Source: an uncultured Bacilli bacterium | GTDB lineage: Bacteria; Bacillota_I; Bacilli_A; RF39; UBA660 | Reading direction: 5' to 3' | NCBI GenBank assembly: GCA_934162265.1 | Contig: CAKPHZ010000005.1 | Location: forward strand, 1 to 59,253 | DNA: 59,253 bases | Shown here: in pieces, positions 33,337-42,338 of the stretch | Numbering within the stretch: the first letter of the stretch is position 1 | How the letters are laid out: each line of letters opens with the position of its first letter | Made by a program: the position numbers and the translations under genes | Notes under the pieces: model-generated | The model's input: only the letters and a program-made list of their open reading frames with translations | Told to the model about the DNA's origin: nothing | Database searches by the model: none

Positions 33337-34761
33337 ATGAATTTACCAAATATTAAAGAAGCAAGAAAAAGAACAAATAAAGAAGTAGAAATAAAAAGAG
33401 ATGAATATCAATTATCTCCTAGTATGAAAGCATTAGGAGTAGGAAAGAATTATTGCATTTATACTTATGGGTGCCAAATGAATGTTCATGACAGCGAGAA
33501 TATCTCTGCCATCATGGAAGAAATGGGCTACGCAAAAAAAGAAGATATGGAAGAAGCAAATGTGATTATTTTAAACACTTGTGCCATCAGAGAAAATGCA
33601 CACAATAAAGTACATGGCATGTTAGGAAGAATTAAACATTTAAAGGAAACTAAAGAAGATGTTATTACTGTATTTTGTGGCTGTATGGCACAAGAAGAAG
33701 GAATTGCCAATGAATTAAAAGAAAAGTTTCCTTGGGTAGATATCGTAATGGGAACTCATAACTTTCACAAATTACCTCTTTACCTAGAAAATACCTTAAC
33801 AACAAAGCAACAAGATATCGAAGTATTTTCAATCGAAGGAGAAGTAATTGAAGGAATTCCTGTTAAAAGAGATTCCAAATATAAAGCTTGGATTAATATT
33901 ATGTATGGCTGTGATAAATTCTGTACATATTGTATTGTCCCTTATACAAGAGGAAAACAAAGAAGCAGACTTCCAGAAGATATCTTAAAAGAAGTCAAAG
34001 ATTTAGTAAAAGAAGGATACCAAGAAGTAACCTTATTAGGACAAAATGTAAATGCCTATGGAAAAGACTTAAATCTTCATTATGGAATGGCAAATTTATT
34101 AGAAGATGTGGCCAAAACAAACATTCCAAGAATTCGTTTCGTTACCTCACATCCTTGGGACTTTACCGATGATATGATTGATATAATTGCTAAATATGAT
34201 AATATCATGCCATATATTCACTTACCATTACAAAGTGGATCAACCAAAATATTACAAAAAATGGGAAGAAAATACACCAAAGAAGAATATAGAGAATTAT
34301 TCTATAAAATTAAAAATAAAATCAAAAATGTATCCATTACAACAGATATCATTGTAGGCTTTCCAGGAGAATCTAAAGAAGATTTTCAAGAAACCCTAGA
34401 TTTAGTAGATGAATTAAAATATGATTTAGCTTACACTTTCATCTATTCTAAAAGAGAAGGAACACCTGCTAGTAACTTTAAAGATGAAACAACAGAGGAA
34501 GAAAAGAAGGAAAGATTAGCAGAACTAAACAAAAAGATTAATCAATATGCTCTAGAAAATAATCAAAAATATTTAAACAAAATAGTAGATGTTTTAATTG
34601 AAGGCGAAAGTGAAAAAGAAGGAAGACTAATGGGATATACGGATACAATGAAATTAGTAAACGTAAAAGCTTCAGAAAAATATATAGGAAAAATTGTTAA
34701 AATAAAAATAACAGAAGTAAAAACTTGGAGTTTGGATGGTGAAGTAGTAGATGGAAAATAA
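33337..34761 (+). CDS. miaB: tRNA-2-methylthio-N6-dimethylallyladenosine synthase (MiaB)
   Basis: A 474-aa radical-SAM methylthiotransferase that modifies A37 of tRNAs reading UNN codons. The N-terminal UPF0004 domain has YGCQMNVHDSE and two more conserved cysteines (NTCAIRENA, FCGCMAQEE). The radical-SAM cluster is CDKFCTYC. A C-terminal TRAM domain ends the protein. The first 35 residues form a basic extension as in Bacillus MiaB. It overlaps the next gene by 11 nt. Confidence 0.97.
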   Translation: MNLPNIKEARKRTNKEVEIKRDEYQLSPSMKALGVGKNYCIYTYGCQMNVHDSENISAIMEEMGYAKKEDMEEANVIILNTCAIRENAHNKVHGMLGRIKHLKETKEDVITVFCGCMAQEEGIANELKEKFPWVDIVMGTHNFHKLPLYLENTLTTKQQDIEVFSIEGEVIEGIPVKRDSKYKAWINIMYGCDKFCTYCIVPYTRGKQRSRLPEDILKEVKDLVKEGYQEVTLLGQNVNAYGKDLNLHYGMANLLEDVAKTNIPRIRFVTSHPWDFTDDMIDIIAKYDNIMPYIHLPLQSGSTKILQKMGRKYTKEEYRELFYKIKNKIKNVSITTDIIVGFPGESKEDFQETLDLVDELKYDLAYTFIYSKREGTPASNFKDETTEEEKKERLAELNKKINQYALENNQKYLNKIVDVLIEGESEKEGRLMGYTDTMKLVNVKASEKYIGKIVKIKITEVKTWSLDGEVVDGK

Positions 34762-35077
34762 AATGCAAGAACTCTTCCAAGCTATTCAAGAATCAAAAGA
34801 GTACCAAAGTTACTTAAATATTGGAAGTGTAATTGAACAAGATGATGAAATTGTATCGTTAGTAAATGAAATCAAAAACTTACAACAAAAATCAGTAGAA
34901 TTAGAATATCATCATGATGAAAAATATAAAGAAATCGATAAAGAAATAGAAAGCAAAGTACAAGACTTAAACAATAGACCCATTTATCAAGAATACTTAA
35001 GAAGAATGGATGAATTCAACGACATCATCGCAGAATCTAGTAATCAAATTGAAAAATATGTAAACAGTAAAATTTAA
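34751..35077 (+). CDS. YlbF/YmcA (RicA-like) family protein
   Basis: A 108-aa, mainly helical protein with the family pattern: FQAIQESKEYQSYL at the start, a central coiled segment and PIYQEYLRRMDEFNDII near the end. It overlaps miaB by 11 nt. In Bacillus subtilis ymcA (ricA) directly follows miaB, and RicA works with RicF and RicT in RNase Y-dependent mRNA maturation. The same order here supports a RicA-type call over other YlbF members. Its stop is next to that of the converging flippase gene. Confidence 0.85.
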   Translation: MENKMQELFQAIQESKEYQSYLNIGSVIEQDDEIVSLVNEIKNLQQKSVELEYHHDEKYKEIDKEIESKVQDLNNRPIYQEYLRRMDEFNDIIAESSNQIEKYVNSKI

Positions 35078-36366
35078 AAATCATTTTTAAGAAAAACATA
35101 ATAGAAGTGGTGAATGGTAATAAAGGTAATATTAACTAAAGTTGCCGTTAATAATCCCCACATTCCAATATGCAAGAAAGATAAAATTAAAAGTAATAAG
35201 AGGCGAATAACAGAACCATAAAAAGTTCCCATCATCGCCTCTTTTGCTTTTCCCATAGCTTGCATACTAGCAGTAAGAGGCCCTTGAATATAATGAAGAA
35301 GAAAGATAGGAGCAATCACTTTAATATAAGAAAGTCCTTCACTTGTATTATAAATAAATTTTAAAAAAAATTCGCCAAAACACATAAAAAGAATAGTACA
35401 AGGAATTCCTACAAGCAAAGAAATCCCTATAGCTTGTTTTATCTTATATTTAGTATAAGAAAAATTCCTATTACTATAAGAATGAGAAACAACAGGCAAA
35501 AGGGCATTAGCAATCGCCATAGTAAAAAAAGAAGGAAGTAATAACAAAGAATAAACATACCCATTAATAATCCCATATTCAACTGTAATATAATCTGTTG
35601 TATATCCAATTTTAGTTAACGCAAAAGTCAAAATAATAGGTTCTAAAAAATAAGATAAAGATCCAATTAAACGACTCCCTGTAGTAGGTAGACTAATATC
35701 AAGTAAATCTTTTAAAATTATCTTATCATATTTAAAATCAGAAAGATGAATAGTTTTCCCATGAGGGATAAATCCAAGTAAAACTAAAATAGAAGCTCCT
35801 TCACTTAAAATATTAATCAGAACAACCCCAATAATTGCACTCTCCAAAGAATACTTCATCAAATATTTTACGACAGTTAAAGTAAGAATAAGCCGTACAA
35901 CTTGCTCGATAATATTTGAAACTGTAGTAGGAAACATTTTCTCCATACCAAAAAAATACCCCTTAATAATAGAAGAAATACAAATAAAAGGTAAGGTTAA
36001 TCCTATCGCCATCAAAGGATAATAAGTCATCTGATTATGCAGTAAGTTCTTACTCAAAAAAGGAGAGATAAAAAATAATAAAATCATCAATAAAAAATTA
36101 AAAATAAGAATAAATGGTACACTAGATAAAACAATTTTTTTATGATTCTTTTCTCTCTCACTAATAAGTTTAGAAATAGCAACCGGTAGCCCTAAAGAAC
36201 ACAAAGTAATAAATAAATTAAAAGTAGGTAAAATTAAAGAATAAATACCAATACCCTTAGTTGTAATAGTTCTTGTTAAAACAATCTTAATCAACATTCC
36301 TAAAATTTTACTAATAAATCCCCCAATAATAAGGATAATAGTAGATTGAATAAACTTATTTTTCAT
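35074..36366 (-). CDS. MOP-superfamily flippase (SpoVB/MurJ-like polysaccharide transporter)
   Basis: A 430-aa polytopic membrane protein with about 12 helices, starting KNKFIQSTIILIIGGFISKILGM and containing LPVAISKLISE. This is the pattern of the SpoVB/Wzx/MurJ group that flips lipid-linked saccharides. It could serve as the lipid II flippase, but the paralogues are hard to tell apart. An in-frame TTG at 36390 exists; ATG 36366 is the natural start. There is no Shine-Dalgarno before it, and a TATATT box lies 5 nt upstream, so the mRNA may be leaderless. Its 3' end overlaps the ricA-like gene by 4 nt, tail to tail. Confidence 0.85.
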   Translation of the reverse strand: MKNKFIQSTIILIIGGFISKILGMLIKIVLTRTITTKGIGIYSLILPTFNLFITLCSLGLPVAISKLISEREKNHKKIVLSSVPFILIFNFLLMILLFFISPFLSKNLLHNQMTYYPLMAIGLTLPFICISSIIKGYFFGMEKMFPTTVSNIIEQVVRLILTLTVVKYLMKYSLESAIIGVVLINILSEGASILVLLGFIPHGKTIHLSDFKYDKIILKDLLDISLPTTGSRLIGSLSYFLEPIILTFALTKIGYTTDYITVEYGIINGYVYSLLLLPSFFTMAIANALLPVVSHSYSNRNFSYTKYKIKQAIGISLLVGIPCTILFMCFGEFFLKFIYNTSEGLSYIKVIAPIFLLHYIQGPLTASMQAMGKAKEAMMGTFYGSVIRLLLLLILSFLHIGMWGLLTATLVNITFITIHHFYYVFLKNDF

Positions 36367-36450
36367 AGTAAAATATATGCATGAAAACAAAAAAATAAAC
36401 TAGCAAAATCATCATTATTAGTGTATACTTAATGGTAGGGAGGAAAAGAA

Positions 36451-36975
36451 ATGGATAGTTATACAATAATTGTTATTATTTTTGGAATCATCATTTTAAG
36501 TATTTTAATCCTACTATATTTCTATAATAAAATTATTATTCAAAAGACAAGAATATTAAAAAAATATAATAATGTAAAAGGCTACATCTTAGAAGAAAGG
36601 AATGCTATTTTGGAAATGGTAACCTTTATTAAAAATAATTTAGAACATGAACAAGACTATATCAGTACGCTAAAGAAAACTGTCGAAGTATTAGATAACT
36701 TAAAGAATACAGACGGTGAGTTAAAGCAATTAAAACAAGCACAAAATACTTATAGAGATTTTTCTAAACTAGATAATGTTTATTCTTCATTAAAGAAAAA
36801 TAAAGAATATATCACTCTAAAAGAAAAAGCGAATACCATTGAAGAAAGACTAAAATATTCCTTTGATGATTATAATAAAGAAGTAAAAAAATATAATAAT
36901 TTAGATAAAGAAAAAATATATGCTCTAATCAAAAAAATAGCAAGATTTCCAAAATATGATACTTATAAAATATGA
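36451..36975 (+). CDS. LemA family membrane protein
   Basis: A 174-aa protein with one N-terminal membrane helix (about 5-25), followed by a long helical domain. YNNVKGYILEERNAILEMVTFIK and the end (SFDDYNKEVKKYNNL, RFPKY) fit the LemA pattern, in which a four-helix bundle follows a membrane anchor. Function of the family is unclear. GGGAGG precedes the ATG, and TATACT (36424-36429) may be the -10. It overlaps the following metallopeptidase gene by 4 nt (ATGA). Confidence 0.75.
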   Translation: MDSYTIIVIIFGIIILSILILLYFYNKIIIQKTRILKKYNNVKGYILEERNAILEMVTFIKNNLEHEQDYISTLKKTVEVLDNLKNTDGELKQLKQAQNTYRDFSKLDNVYSSLKKNKEYITLKEKANTIEERLKYSFDDYNKEVKKYNNLDKEKIYALIKKIARFPKYDTYKI

Positions 36976-37607
36976 AAGAATTAATTTATCAAGGGAAAAC
37001 ATATCCCATTATCATCATTAGAAAGCAAAATAAAAATACCTATATTCGGATTAAAGAAGAAAATATAGTTGTTACTACTTCTTATTTAATGCCTAGAATA
37101 AAAATTACAAAATTAATAGAAGAAAATAGAAAATCAATTGAAAGAATGCTTGATCATTCTTTAAAAAACAAAGAAAAAAATAAACACTTTTATCTATTAG
37201 GAAAAGAATATCAAGTTATTCTTGATTCTAAATATCAAGAACCAAAACTAGAAGAAGATAAAATTTACTCAGTTAATCAAAAGGAATTAGAAAAATTTTT
37301 ACAAGAATATAAAGAAAATCTTTTTTCTCTTCATTTAGAAAAATGTTATGCTATGTTTACAGAAAAAATTTCTTTTCCTAAATTAAAATATCGTAAAATG
37401 AAAACAAGATGGGGAGTATGTAATACAAAGACAAAAACGATTACTCTAAATAATGAACTATTACGCTACGAAATAGAATGTTTAGATTATGTAATTATTC
37501 ATGAATTATGTCACTTACTAGTTCCTAATCATTCTTCGCAGTTTTGGCACTATGTAGAAAAATATTGTCCCAATTATAAAGAAATAAGAAAGAAATTAAG
37601 GAGTTGA
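36972..37607 (+). CDS. YgjP-like zinc metallopeptidase (DUF45)
   Basis: A 211-aa soluble protein with KTRWGVCNTKTKTITLN followed by the zinc motif HELCH (about residues 176-180) and a third ligand region (NHSSQFWHYVEKYCPNY). This is the DUF45/YgjP arrangement, related to SprT/WLM peptidases. Substrate unknown. It is translationally coupled to the LemA-like gene. Confidence 0.88.
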   Translation: MKELIYQGKTYPIIIIRKQNKNTYIRIKEENIVVTTSYLMPRIKITKLIEENRKSIERMLDHSLKNKEKNKHFYLLGKEYQVILDSKYQEPKLEEDKIYSVNQKELEKFLQEYKENLFSLHLEKCYAMFTEKISFPKLKYRKMKTRWGVCNTKTKTITLNNELLRYEIECLDYVIIHELCHLLVPNHSSQFWHYVEKYCPNYKEIRKKLRS

Positions 37608-37611
37608 AAGA

Positions 37612-38343
37612 ATGTTAATTACCTCTATACATAATGAACATATTAAAGAATTAGAAAAACTAAAAGAAAAAAAATATCGAGATCAAACAGGATTATTTTT
37701 AGTAGAAACAAAACACTTAGCCATTGAAGCATATCGAGCAGGATTATTAGAAGAATTAATTGTAGAACAAAATGAAATTTTTCCTATGGATGTTCCAATT
37801 ACTTATGTTTCCAAAGAAATATTAAAAAAATTAAGTTTTACCTCAACTCCACCTAAAGTAATGGCAGTTGTAAAAAAGAAAGAAAATACTAAAGAAATTG
37901 GAGAGAAGGTATTAATATTAGACCGAATACAAGATCCGGGAAATTTAGGAACGATAATTCGAAGCGCAGTTGCTTTTAACATTGACACAATTATTTGCAG
38001 TAAAGATACCGTAGATTTCTATAATCCAAAAGTAGTAAGAGCAAGTCAAGGAATGATGTTTCATATTCCTATTATCATCTCAGATACAGAAAAAATGATT
38101 CATGAATTAAAGCAAAAAGATTATAAAATTATTGGCACAAAAGTGACCAATGGGGAAGATGTAAGAAAAGCAGCAATTTATTCTCACTTTGCTTTAGTGA
38201 TTGGTAATGAAGGACAAGGGATTAGCGAAATAATAGAAAAACTATGTGATCAATTTTTATATATTAAAATGAATGGAAATTGTGAAAGTTTAAACGCAAG
38301 TGTAGCAGCGTCTATTTTGCTTTATGAAATTAGTAATAAGTAG
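37612..38343 (+). CDS. TrmH/SpoU-family RNA 2'-O-methyltransferase
   Basis: A 243-aa SPOUT enzyme. The N-terminal substrate-binding part (about 1-95) is followed by the knot domain with the three classic motifs: DPGNLGTIIRSA, LVIGNEGQGIS and ESLNASVAASILLYE. It would methylate a ribose in rRNA or tRNA using S-adenosylmethionine; the RlmB-type 23S target is possible but not shown. It starts 4 nt after the peptidase stop with AAGGAG. Confidence 0.9.
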   Translation: MLITSIHNEHIKELEKLKEKKYRDQTGLFLVETKHLAIEAYRAGLLEELIVEQNEIFPMDVPITYVSKEILKKLSFTSTPPKVMAVVKKKENTKEIGEKVLILDRIQDPGNLGTIIRSAVAFNIDTIICSKDTVDFYNPKVVRASQGMMFHIPIIISDTEKMIHELKQKDYKIIGTKVTNGEDVRKAAIYSHFALVIGNEGQGISEIIEKLCDQFLYIKMNGNCESLNASVAASILLYEISNK

Positions 38344-38351
38344 GTGATATT

Positions 38352-38840
38352 ATGGAATATATTTATTTAGGAAAAATAGTAAATACCCATGGAATTAAAG
38401 GGGAAATTAGAATCTTATCTGATTTTCGTTATAAAGAAAAAGTATTCATAAAAGATTTTCCCATTTATATTGGAAAAAAACATGAAAAAGAAATCATTAA
38501 TACTTACCGACCACATAAATCATTTGATATGATTACGATGAAAGGGTATACCAACATTAATGAAGTCTTAAAATATAAATCACTTCCTGTATACATCAAA
38601 AGAGAAGATTTAAAATTAGCAAGCAATGAATTTTTAGACGAAGATTTAATTGGTCTTCCTATTACGATGAATGGAGAAGTACAAGGTATTGTAAAAAAAG
38701 TACTTATAGGGAAACAAGATAAATTATTAATAAAAAAAGGAGAAAAAGAATATTATATTCCTTATGTAAAAGGCATAATAAAGAAAATTATTCCACAAAA
38801 AGAAATTATGATTGAAGATATAACTGGTCTTTTTGATTAA
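38352..38840 (+). CDS. rimM: Ribosome maturation factor RimM
   Basis: A 162-aa 16S rRNA processing factor. The N-terminal RimM domain starts YLGKIVNTHGIKGEIRI and the C-terminal PRC-barrel has DLIGLPITMNGEVQG and YYIPYVKGIIKKI. In Bacillota rimM and trmD are adjacent, as here, although a terminator and a gap of 106 bp separate them. Confidence 0.95.
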   Translation: MEYIYLGKIVNTHGIKGEIRILSDFRYKEKVFIKDFPIYIGKKHEKEIINTYRPHKSFDMITMKGYTNINEVLKYKSLPVYIKREDLKLASNEFLDEDLIGLPITMNGEVQGIVKKVLIGKQDKLLIKKGEKEYYIPYVKGIIKKIIPQKEIMIEDITGLFD

Positions 38841-38855
38841 TATTTATAAAATCAA

Positions 38856-38875
38856 AGTACTGATCAGTATTTTTT
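38856..38875 (+). terminator. Weak terminator between rimM and trmD
   Basis: AGTACT (38856-38861), GATC loop, AGTATT (38866-38871), then T residues. The stem is only 6 bp with one G-U pair, so it may be leaky. TATAAT at 38919-38924 suggests a fresh promoter for trmD. Confidence 0.5.
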
Positions 38876-38946
38876 GTAAACAAATAGATAAAAATATTAT
38901 TACAAATTAAAATAATGATATAATAGAATTAGTTAGAAGGTGGAAC

Positions 38947-39600
38947 ATGAAAATAGATATTTTAACCTTATTTCCAGATATGTTTACTGGCTTTTTAAAT
39001 GAATCCATCATTAAAAGAGCAATGGATAAAAATTTGGTAACAATACAAGTACATAATATTAGAGATTATTCTTCTTTTAAAAACAAACAAGTAGATGACT
39101 ATCAATACGGAGGCGGAGCAGGAATGGTTTTAATGTGTGAACCAATTTTTGCAGCGATTGAAGACTTAAAAAAAGAAGATACTCTAGTCCTTATGATGTC
39201 ACCTAGTGGAAAAAATTTTAAAGAACAAACTGCAAAAGAATATGCTTCAAAAAAACATATCATCTTATTATGTGGGCACTATGAAGGATTTGATGAGAGA
39301 ATAAAAACAATTGTTGATGAAGAAATATCCATTGGAGAATTTGTTTTAACCGGAGGAGAAATTCCGGCAATGGCAATAACTGATGCTATAACAAGACTAA
39401 TCCCAGGAGTAATCAATGAAGAAAGTTTACAAAGTGAAACTTTTACTGATGATTTAGTAGATTATCCAGTTTATACTAAACCAGCAAGCTTTAGAGGCAT
39501 GGAAGTACCTAGTGTATTATTAAGTGGGCACCATGCTAATATAAAAAAATGGCGAGAGGAAAAAAGACAAGAATTAACTAAAAAACGAAACGAGGAATAG
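38947..39600 (+). CDS. trmD: tRNA (guanine37-N1)-methyltransferase TrmD
   Basis: A 217-aa SPOUT enzyme that makes m1G37 and prevents frameshifting. Signatures: ILTLFPDMF at the start, YGGGAGMVLMCEP, LLCGHYEGFDERI, SIGEFVLTGGE and VPSVLLSGHH near the end. It is slightly shorter than most (about 240), lacking part of the C-terminal tail. AGAAGGTGG precedes the ATG. rplS, its usual neighbour, is absent. Confidence 0.97.
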   Translation: MKIDILTLFPDMFTGFLNESIIKRAMDKNLVTIQVHNIRDYSSFKNKQVDDYQYGGGAGMVLMCEPIFAAIEDLKKEDTLVLMMSPSGKNFKEQTAKEYASKKHIILLCGHYEGFDERIKTIVDEEISIGEFVLTGGEIPAMAITDAITRLIPGVINEESLQSETFTDDLVDYPVYTKPASFRGMEVPSVLLSGHHANIKKWREEKRQELTKKRNEE

Positions 39601-39602
39601 CA

Positions 39603-40100
39603 ATGGGGAAAAATTATTATTTACACAAAAACAAAAAAACAGGTGAAATTTTATATCTAGAATACGATAAAATAAAAGGTTACCCCATTACGCCCCAAAC
39701 TAAGATAGAAGACGCCATTGAAGTTCACAAAATTATTTTTACCAACAAAACATTACAACAAAAATTAGTAAAGAAAAAAGTAGAAATTAAACTAAGATAC
39801 TTTCTAAAAAAATTAGAAGAATTTGATACATCAGATGACTCTAGCAGTGGAGAGATACAAAATACAATTCTAGAGGCAGAAAGACTAAGAATTAATATTC
39901 TAAATCGTTATGTCCATTACTTAGGAAATACTTACGCAAGTTATTCCTTAAGTAAAATTCAACTTATTATTAATCAATTAAAAGAAAATTTATATCAAGC
40001 AATCAAAAAAGAAAAATATCAGTCATTTAAAGAACAAATGGATATTCAAAATTTATACTATTTAGATGAAGAAGAACCAAAGAAAGGTAGGGGAAGATAA
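39603..40100 (+). CDS. Unknown 165-aa protein between trmD and murC
   Basis: A soluble, charged protein: an N-terminal part (1-60) with strand-like segments (NYYLHKNKKTGEILYLEYDK), then mostly helical. Its stop shares one base with the start of murC (TAATG) and it begins 2 nt after trmD, so it is coupled on both sides. No family recognised. There is no signal or membrane segment. Confidence 0.75.
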   Translation: MGKNYYLHKNKKTGEILYLEYDKIKGYPITPQTKIEDAIEVHKIIFTNKTLQQKLVKKKVEIKLRYFLKKLEEFDTSDDSSSGEIQNTILEAERLRINILNRYVHYLGNTYASYSLSKIQLIINQLKENLYQAIKKEKYQSFKEQMDIQNLYYLDEEEPKKGRGR

Positions 40101-41389
40101 TGTATTATTTTATTGGAGTCAAAGGAACAGGGATGAGTGCTTTAGCAGTTATTTTAAAACAATTATCTTATGAAGTAGCAGGAAGTGATATTGAAAAGCA
40201 TTTCTTTACAGAATCGGAATTAATAAAAAATAGCATTCCATTTTATCCATACGACGAAAAAAATATCAAAGAAAATTATACCATTATTAAAGGCGCATCA
40301 ATTAAAGAAGAGAATGTTGAACTAAAAAAAGCAAGAGAATTAAATTTAAAAATTTATGAGTACAACGAAATGGTAGGAGAATTAACAAAGAAATTTAAAA
40401 CCATCTGTATCGCAGGATGCCATGGAAAAACAACCACAACCAATATGATGGCTCTAGCATTTCAAAAAGAAGGAATTAATTATTTAGTCGGAGACGGAAC
40501 AGGATGTGGAAATAAAAACAATACTTATTTTGCTTTAGAATCTTGTGAATATCAAAGACATTTCTTAGCATATCATCCAGAAATCGCAGTAATTACCAAT
40601 ATTGATTTAGATCATGTAGATTATTATAAAGATATTAATGATGTAGTAGATGCTTATACAAGTTATGCAAATTTAGCTACTAAGGTAGTAATCGCTTATG
40701 GAGATGATCCTTATACGAGAACAATGAAATTAACAAAACCAGTAATTTATTTTGGATTAAATGATAACAATGATGTTCAGGCAACAAATGTTATCTATAG
40801 TAAAGAAGGAATCTCCTTTGATGTTGAAGGTTATGGACATTTTGATTTACCATTATTTGGTCATCACCAGTTATTAGATGCCCTTGCTGTAATTACCGTT
40901 GCCAAAGAAGAAAACTTATCTTTCGAAGAAGTAAATAGTAATTTAAAACAATTCCATGGAGCAAAAAGAAGATTTACTGAGACAAAGGTAGGAAATAATA
41001 TTATTATTGATGACTATGCCCACCATCCAAACGAGGTAAAAGCAACCATCGATGCAATCAAGCAAAAATATCCAGAAAAGCACTTAGTCATTATCTTTCA
41101 GCCTCATACTTTTAGCAGAACAAAAGAATTTGCTAAAGATTTGGTAGAAGTATTTAAAGAAGCAGATCAAAGTTATATCTTACCAATTCATCCAGCTAGA
41201 GAAAAACAAGAAGATTATAAAGACGTAACTTCAAACTTGATTATTGATAACCTATCAACAGCCCATGCTATTACAATTAATGATGCTAAAATCTTAAGTC
41301 AATATGATAATACTGTTTTTGCATTTATGAGTCCAAATGATATTAGCAAATTAGAACAAGAATTAAAAGAGTTATTAGAGAAAAAATAG
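40100..41389 (+). CDS. murC: UDP-N-acetylmuramate-L-alanine ligase (MurC)
   Basis: A 429-aa Mur ligase adding the first amino acid of the peptidoglycan stem. The N-terminal Rossmann motif is GVKGTGMSALA, the ATP loop is GCHGKTTTT and the central region has ITNIDLDHVDYY. The C-terminal domain has DDYAHHPNE and FQPHTFSRT. These fit MurC of Bacillota. The start overlaps the stop of the upstream gene by one base, with GGGGAAG upstream. Confidence 0.96.
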   Translation: MYYFIGVKGTGMSALAVILKQLSYEVAGSDIEKHFFTESELIKNSIPFYPYDEKNIKENYTIIKGASIKEENVELKKARELNLKIYEYNEMVGELTKKFKTICIAGCHGKTTTTNMMALAFQKEGINYLVGDGTGCGNKNNTYFALESCEYQRHFLAYHPEIAVITNIDLDHVDYYKDINDVVDAYTSYANLATKVVIAYGDDPYTRTMKLTKPVIYFGLNDNNDVQATNVIYSKEGISFDVEGYGHFDLPLFGHHQLLDALAVITVAKEENLSFEEVNSNLKQFHGAKRRFTETKVGNNIIIDDYAHHPNEVKATIDAIKQKYPEKHLVIIFQPHTFSRTKEFAKDLVEVFKEADQSYILPIHPAREKQEDYKDVTSNLIIDNLSTAHAITINDAKILSQYDNTVFAFMSPNDISKLEQELKELLEKK

Positions 41390-41403
41390 AACAGGGGATA
41401 CAA

Positions 41404-42327
41404 ATGAAAAAAGAAAAACCATATATTATTTACACCAAAAAGAATAAAGAACAAGTATTTAAATATTTAAATAATTTTAATATCTACAAAGTCTATCGCA
41501 CAATTAATAAAAATAGAGGATATGATCCAGAAAATCATTTTGAGTTAAATGAAGACATTGAAGATATTTACTTTTACAACGTAGAATTTACTTCTATGTG
41601 TAGTCAAAAATTTGAATTAAGTGAAGGGCAAACTGCTGTTTTTAAGAATTGTACTTTTTCTGGAAAAAACATTAAATTTTGTGGAGGAGAAGTTATCGTT
41701 CTAGAACCAAACTTTAAAAGAGCACTTTCTTCAATAACAGCGTACGAAGCTAAAGATTTTTATTTAAAATTATTAAATGATAATAAAGAACAGGAAATTA
41801 AATGTTATTTTTATCGTGGAAAGAATGTAGAATTAATTGCAAATAAAAATGTTAGGGAATTAGAAATTATTGATTATGAAAAGGCAAAATTATCAAATTT
41901 AGATTTTTTAGAGTATTTAAATTTAAAAAGCAACACAGTAAACTTTACTAAAAATACTCATTTAGTAGTTTCAGATTTAGCAATGTTACAAGTAAAAAAC
42001 TTGCTTCTTGATGAAAATGCTTTCTTATATGCCGTTGGTATTCAAATAAAAGATATTGAAAGGATTATTGGTACTAGATTTAAATTAATTTCGATGGAAG
42101 ATATAAAAATTAATGATACAAGATATTTTAATGATTCTAATGAAGTAGTAACAATCACACCAGAAGATTTAAATTCAGAATCTTTAATAGAAGAAAGAAG
42201 AAGGTTGTGTTCTCAGTTAAAAGGACTTAAAAAACATTTGAATACTCTTACTGCAAAAGAATTAGAAGAACAAACCAAAATACTAAAAAATAAGTTACTG
42301 CAAAGGAAAATTGGCGATAAGCTTTAA
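41404..42327 (+). CDS. Unknown 307-aa protein between murC and rsmE
   Basis: A cytosolic-looking protein. Residues about 50-230 alternate short hydrophobic strands (FYNVEFTSM, AVFKNCTFSG, EVIVLEPNF, LSNLDFLEYLNLKSN), which resembles a beta-solenoid. The last 60 residues (IEERRRLCSQLKGLKKHLNTL to the end) form a likely coiled coil. No family recognised and no signal peptide. It is 14 nt after murC, with AGGGGA, and 11 nt before rsmE, so all are likely one transcript. Confidence 0.75.
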   Translation: MKKEKPYIIYTKKNKEQVFKYLNNFNIYKVYRTINKNRGYDPENHFELNEDIEDIYFYNVEFTSMCSQKFELSEGQTAVFKNCTFSGKNIKFCGGEVIVLEPNFKRALSSITAYEAKDFYLKLLNDNKEQEIKCYFYRGKNVELIANKNVRELEIIDYEKAKLSNLDFLEYLNLKSNTVNFTKNTHLVVSDLAMLQVKNLLLDENAFLYAVGIQIKDIERIIGTRFKLISMEDIKINDTRYFNDSNEVVTITPEDLNSESLIEERRRLCSQLKGLKKHLNTLTAKELEEQTKILKNKLLQRKIGDKL

Positions 42328-42338
42328 AAGGGGAACAA

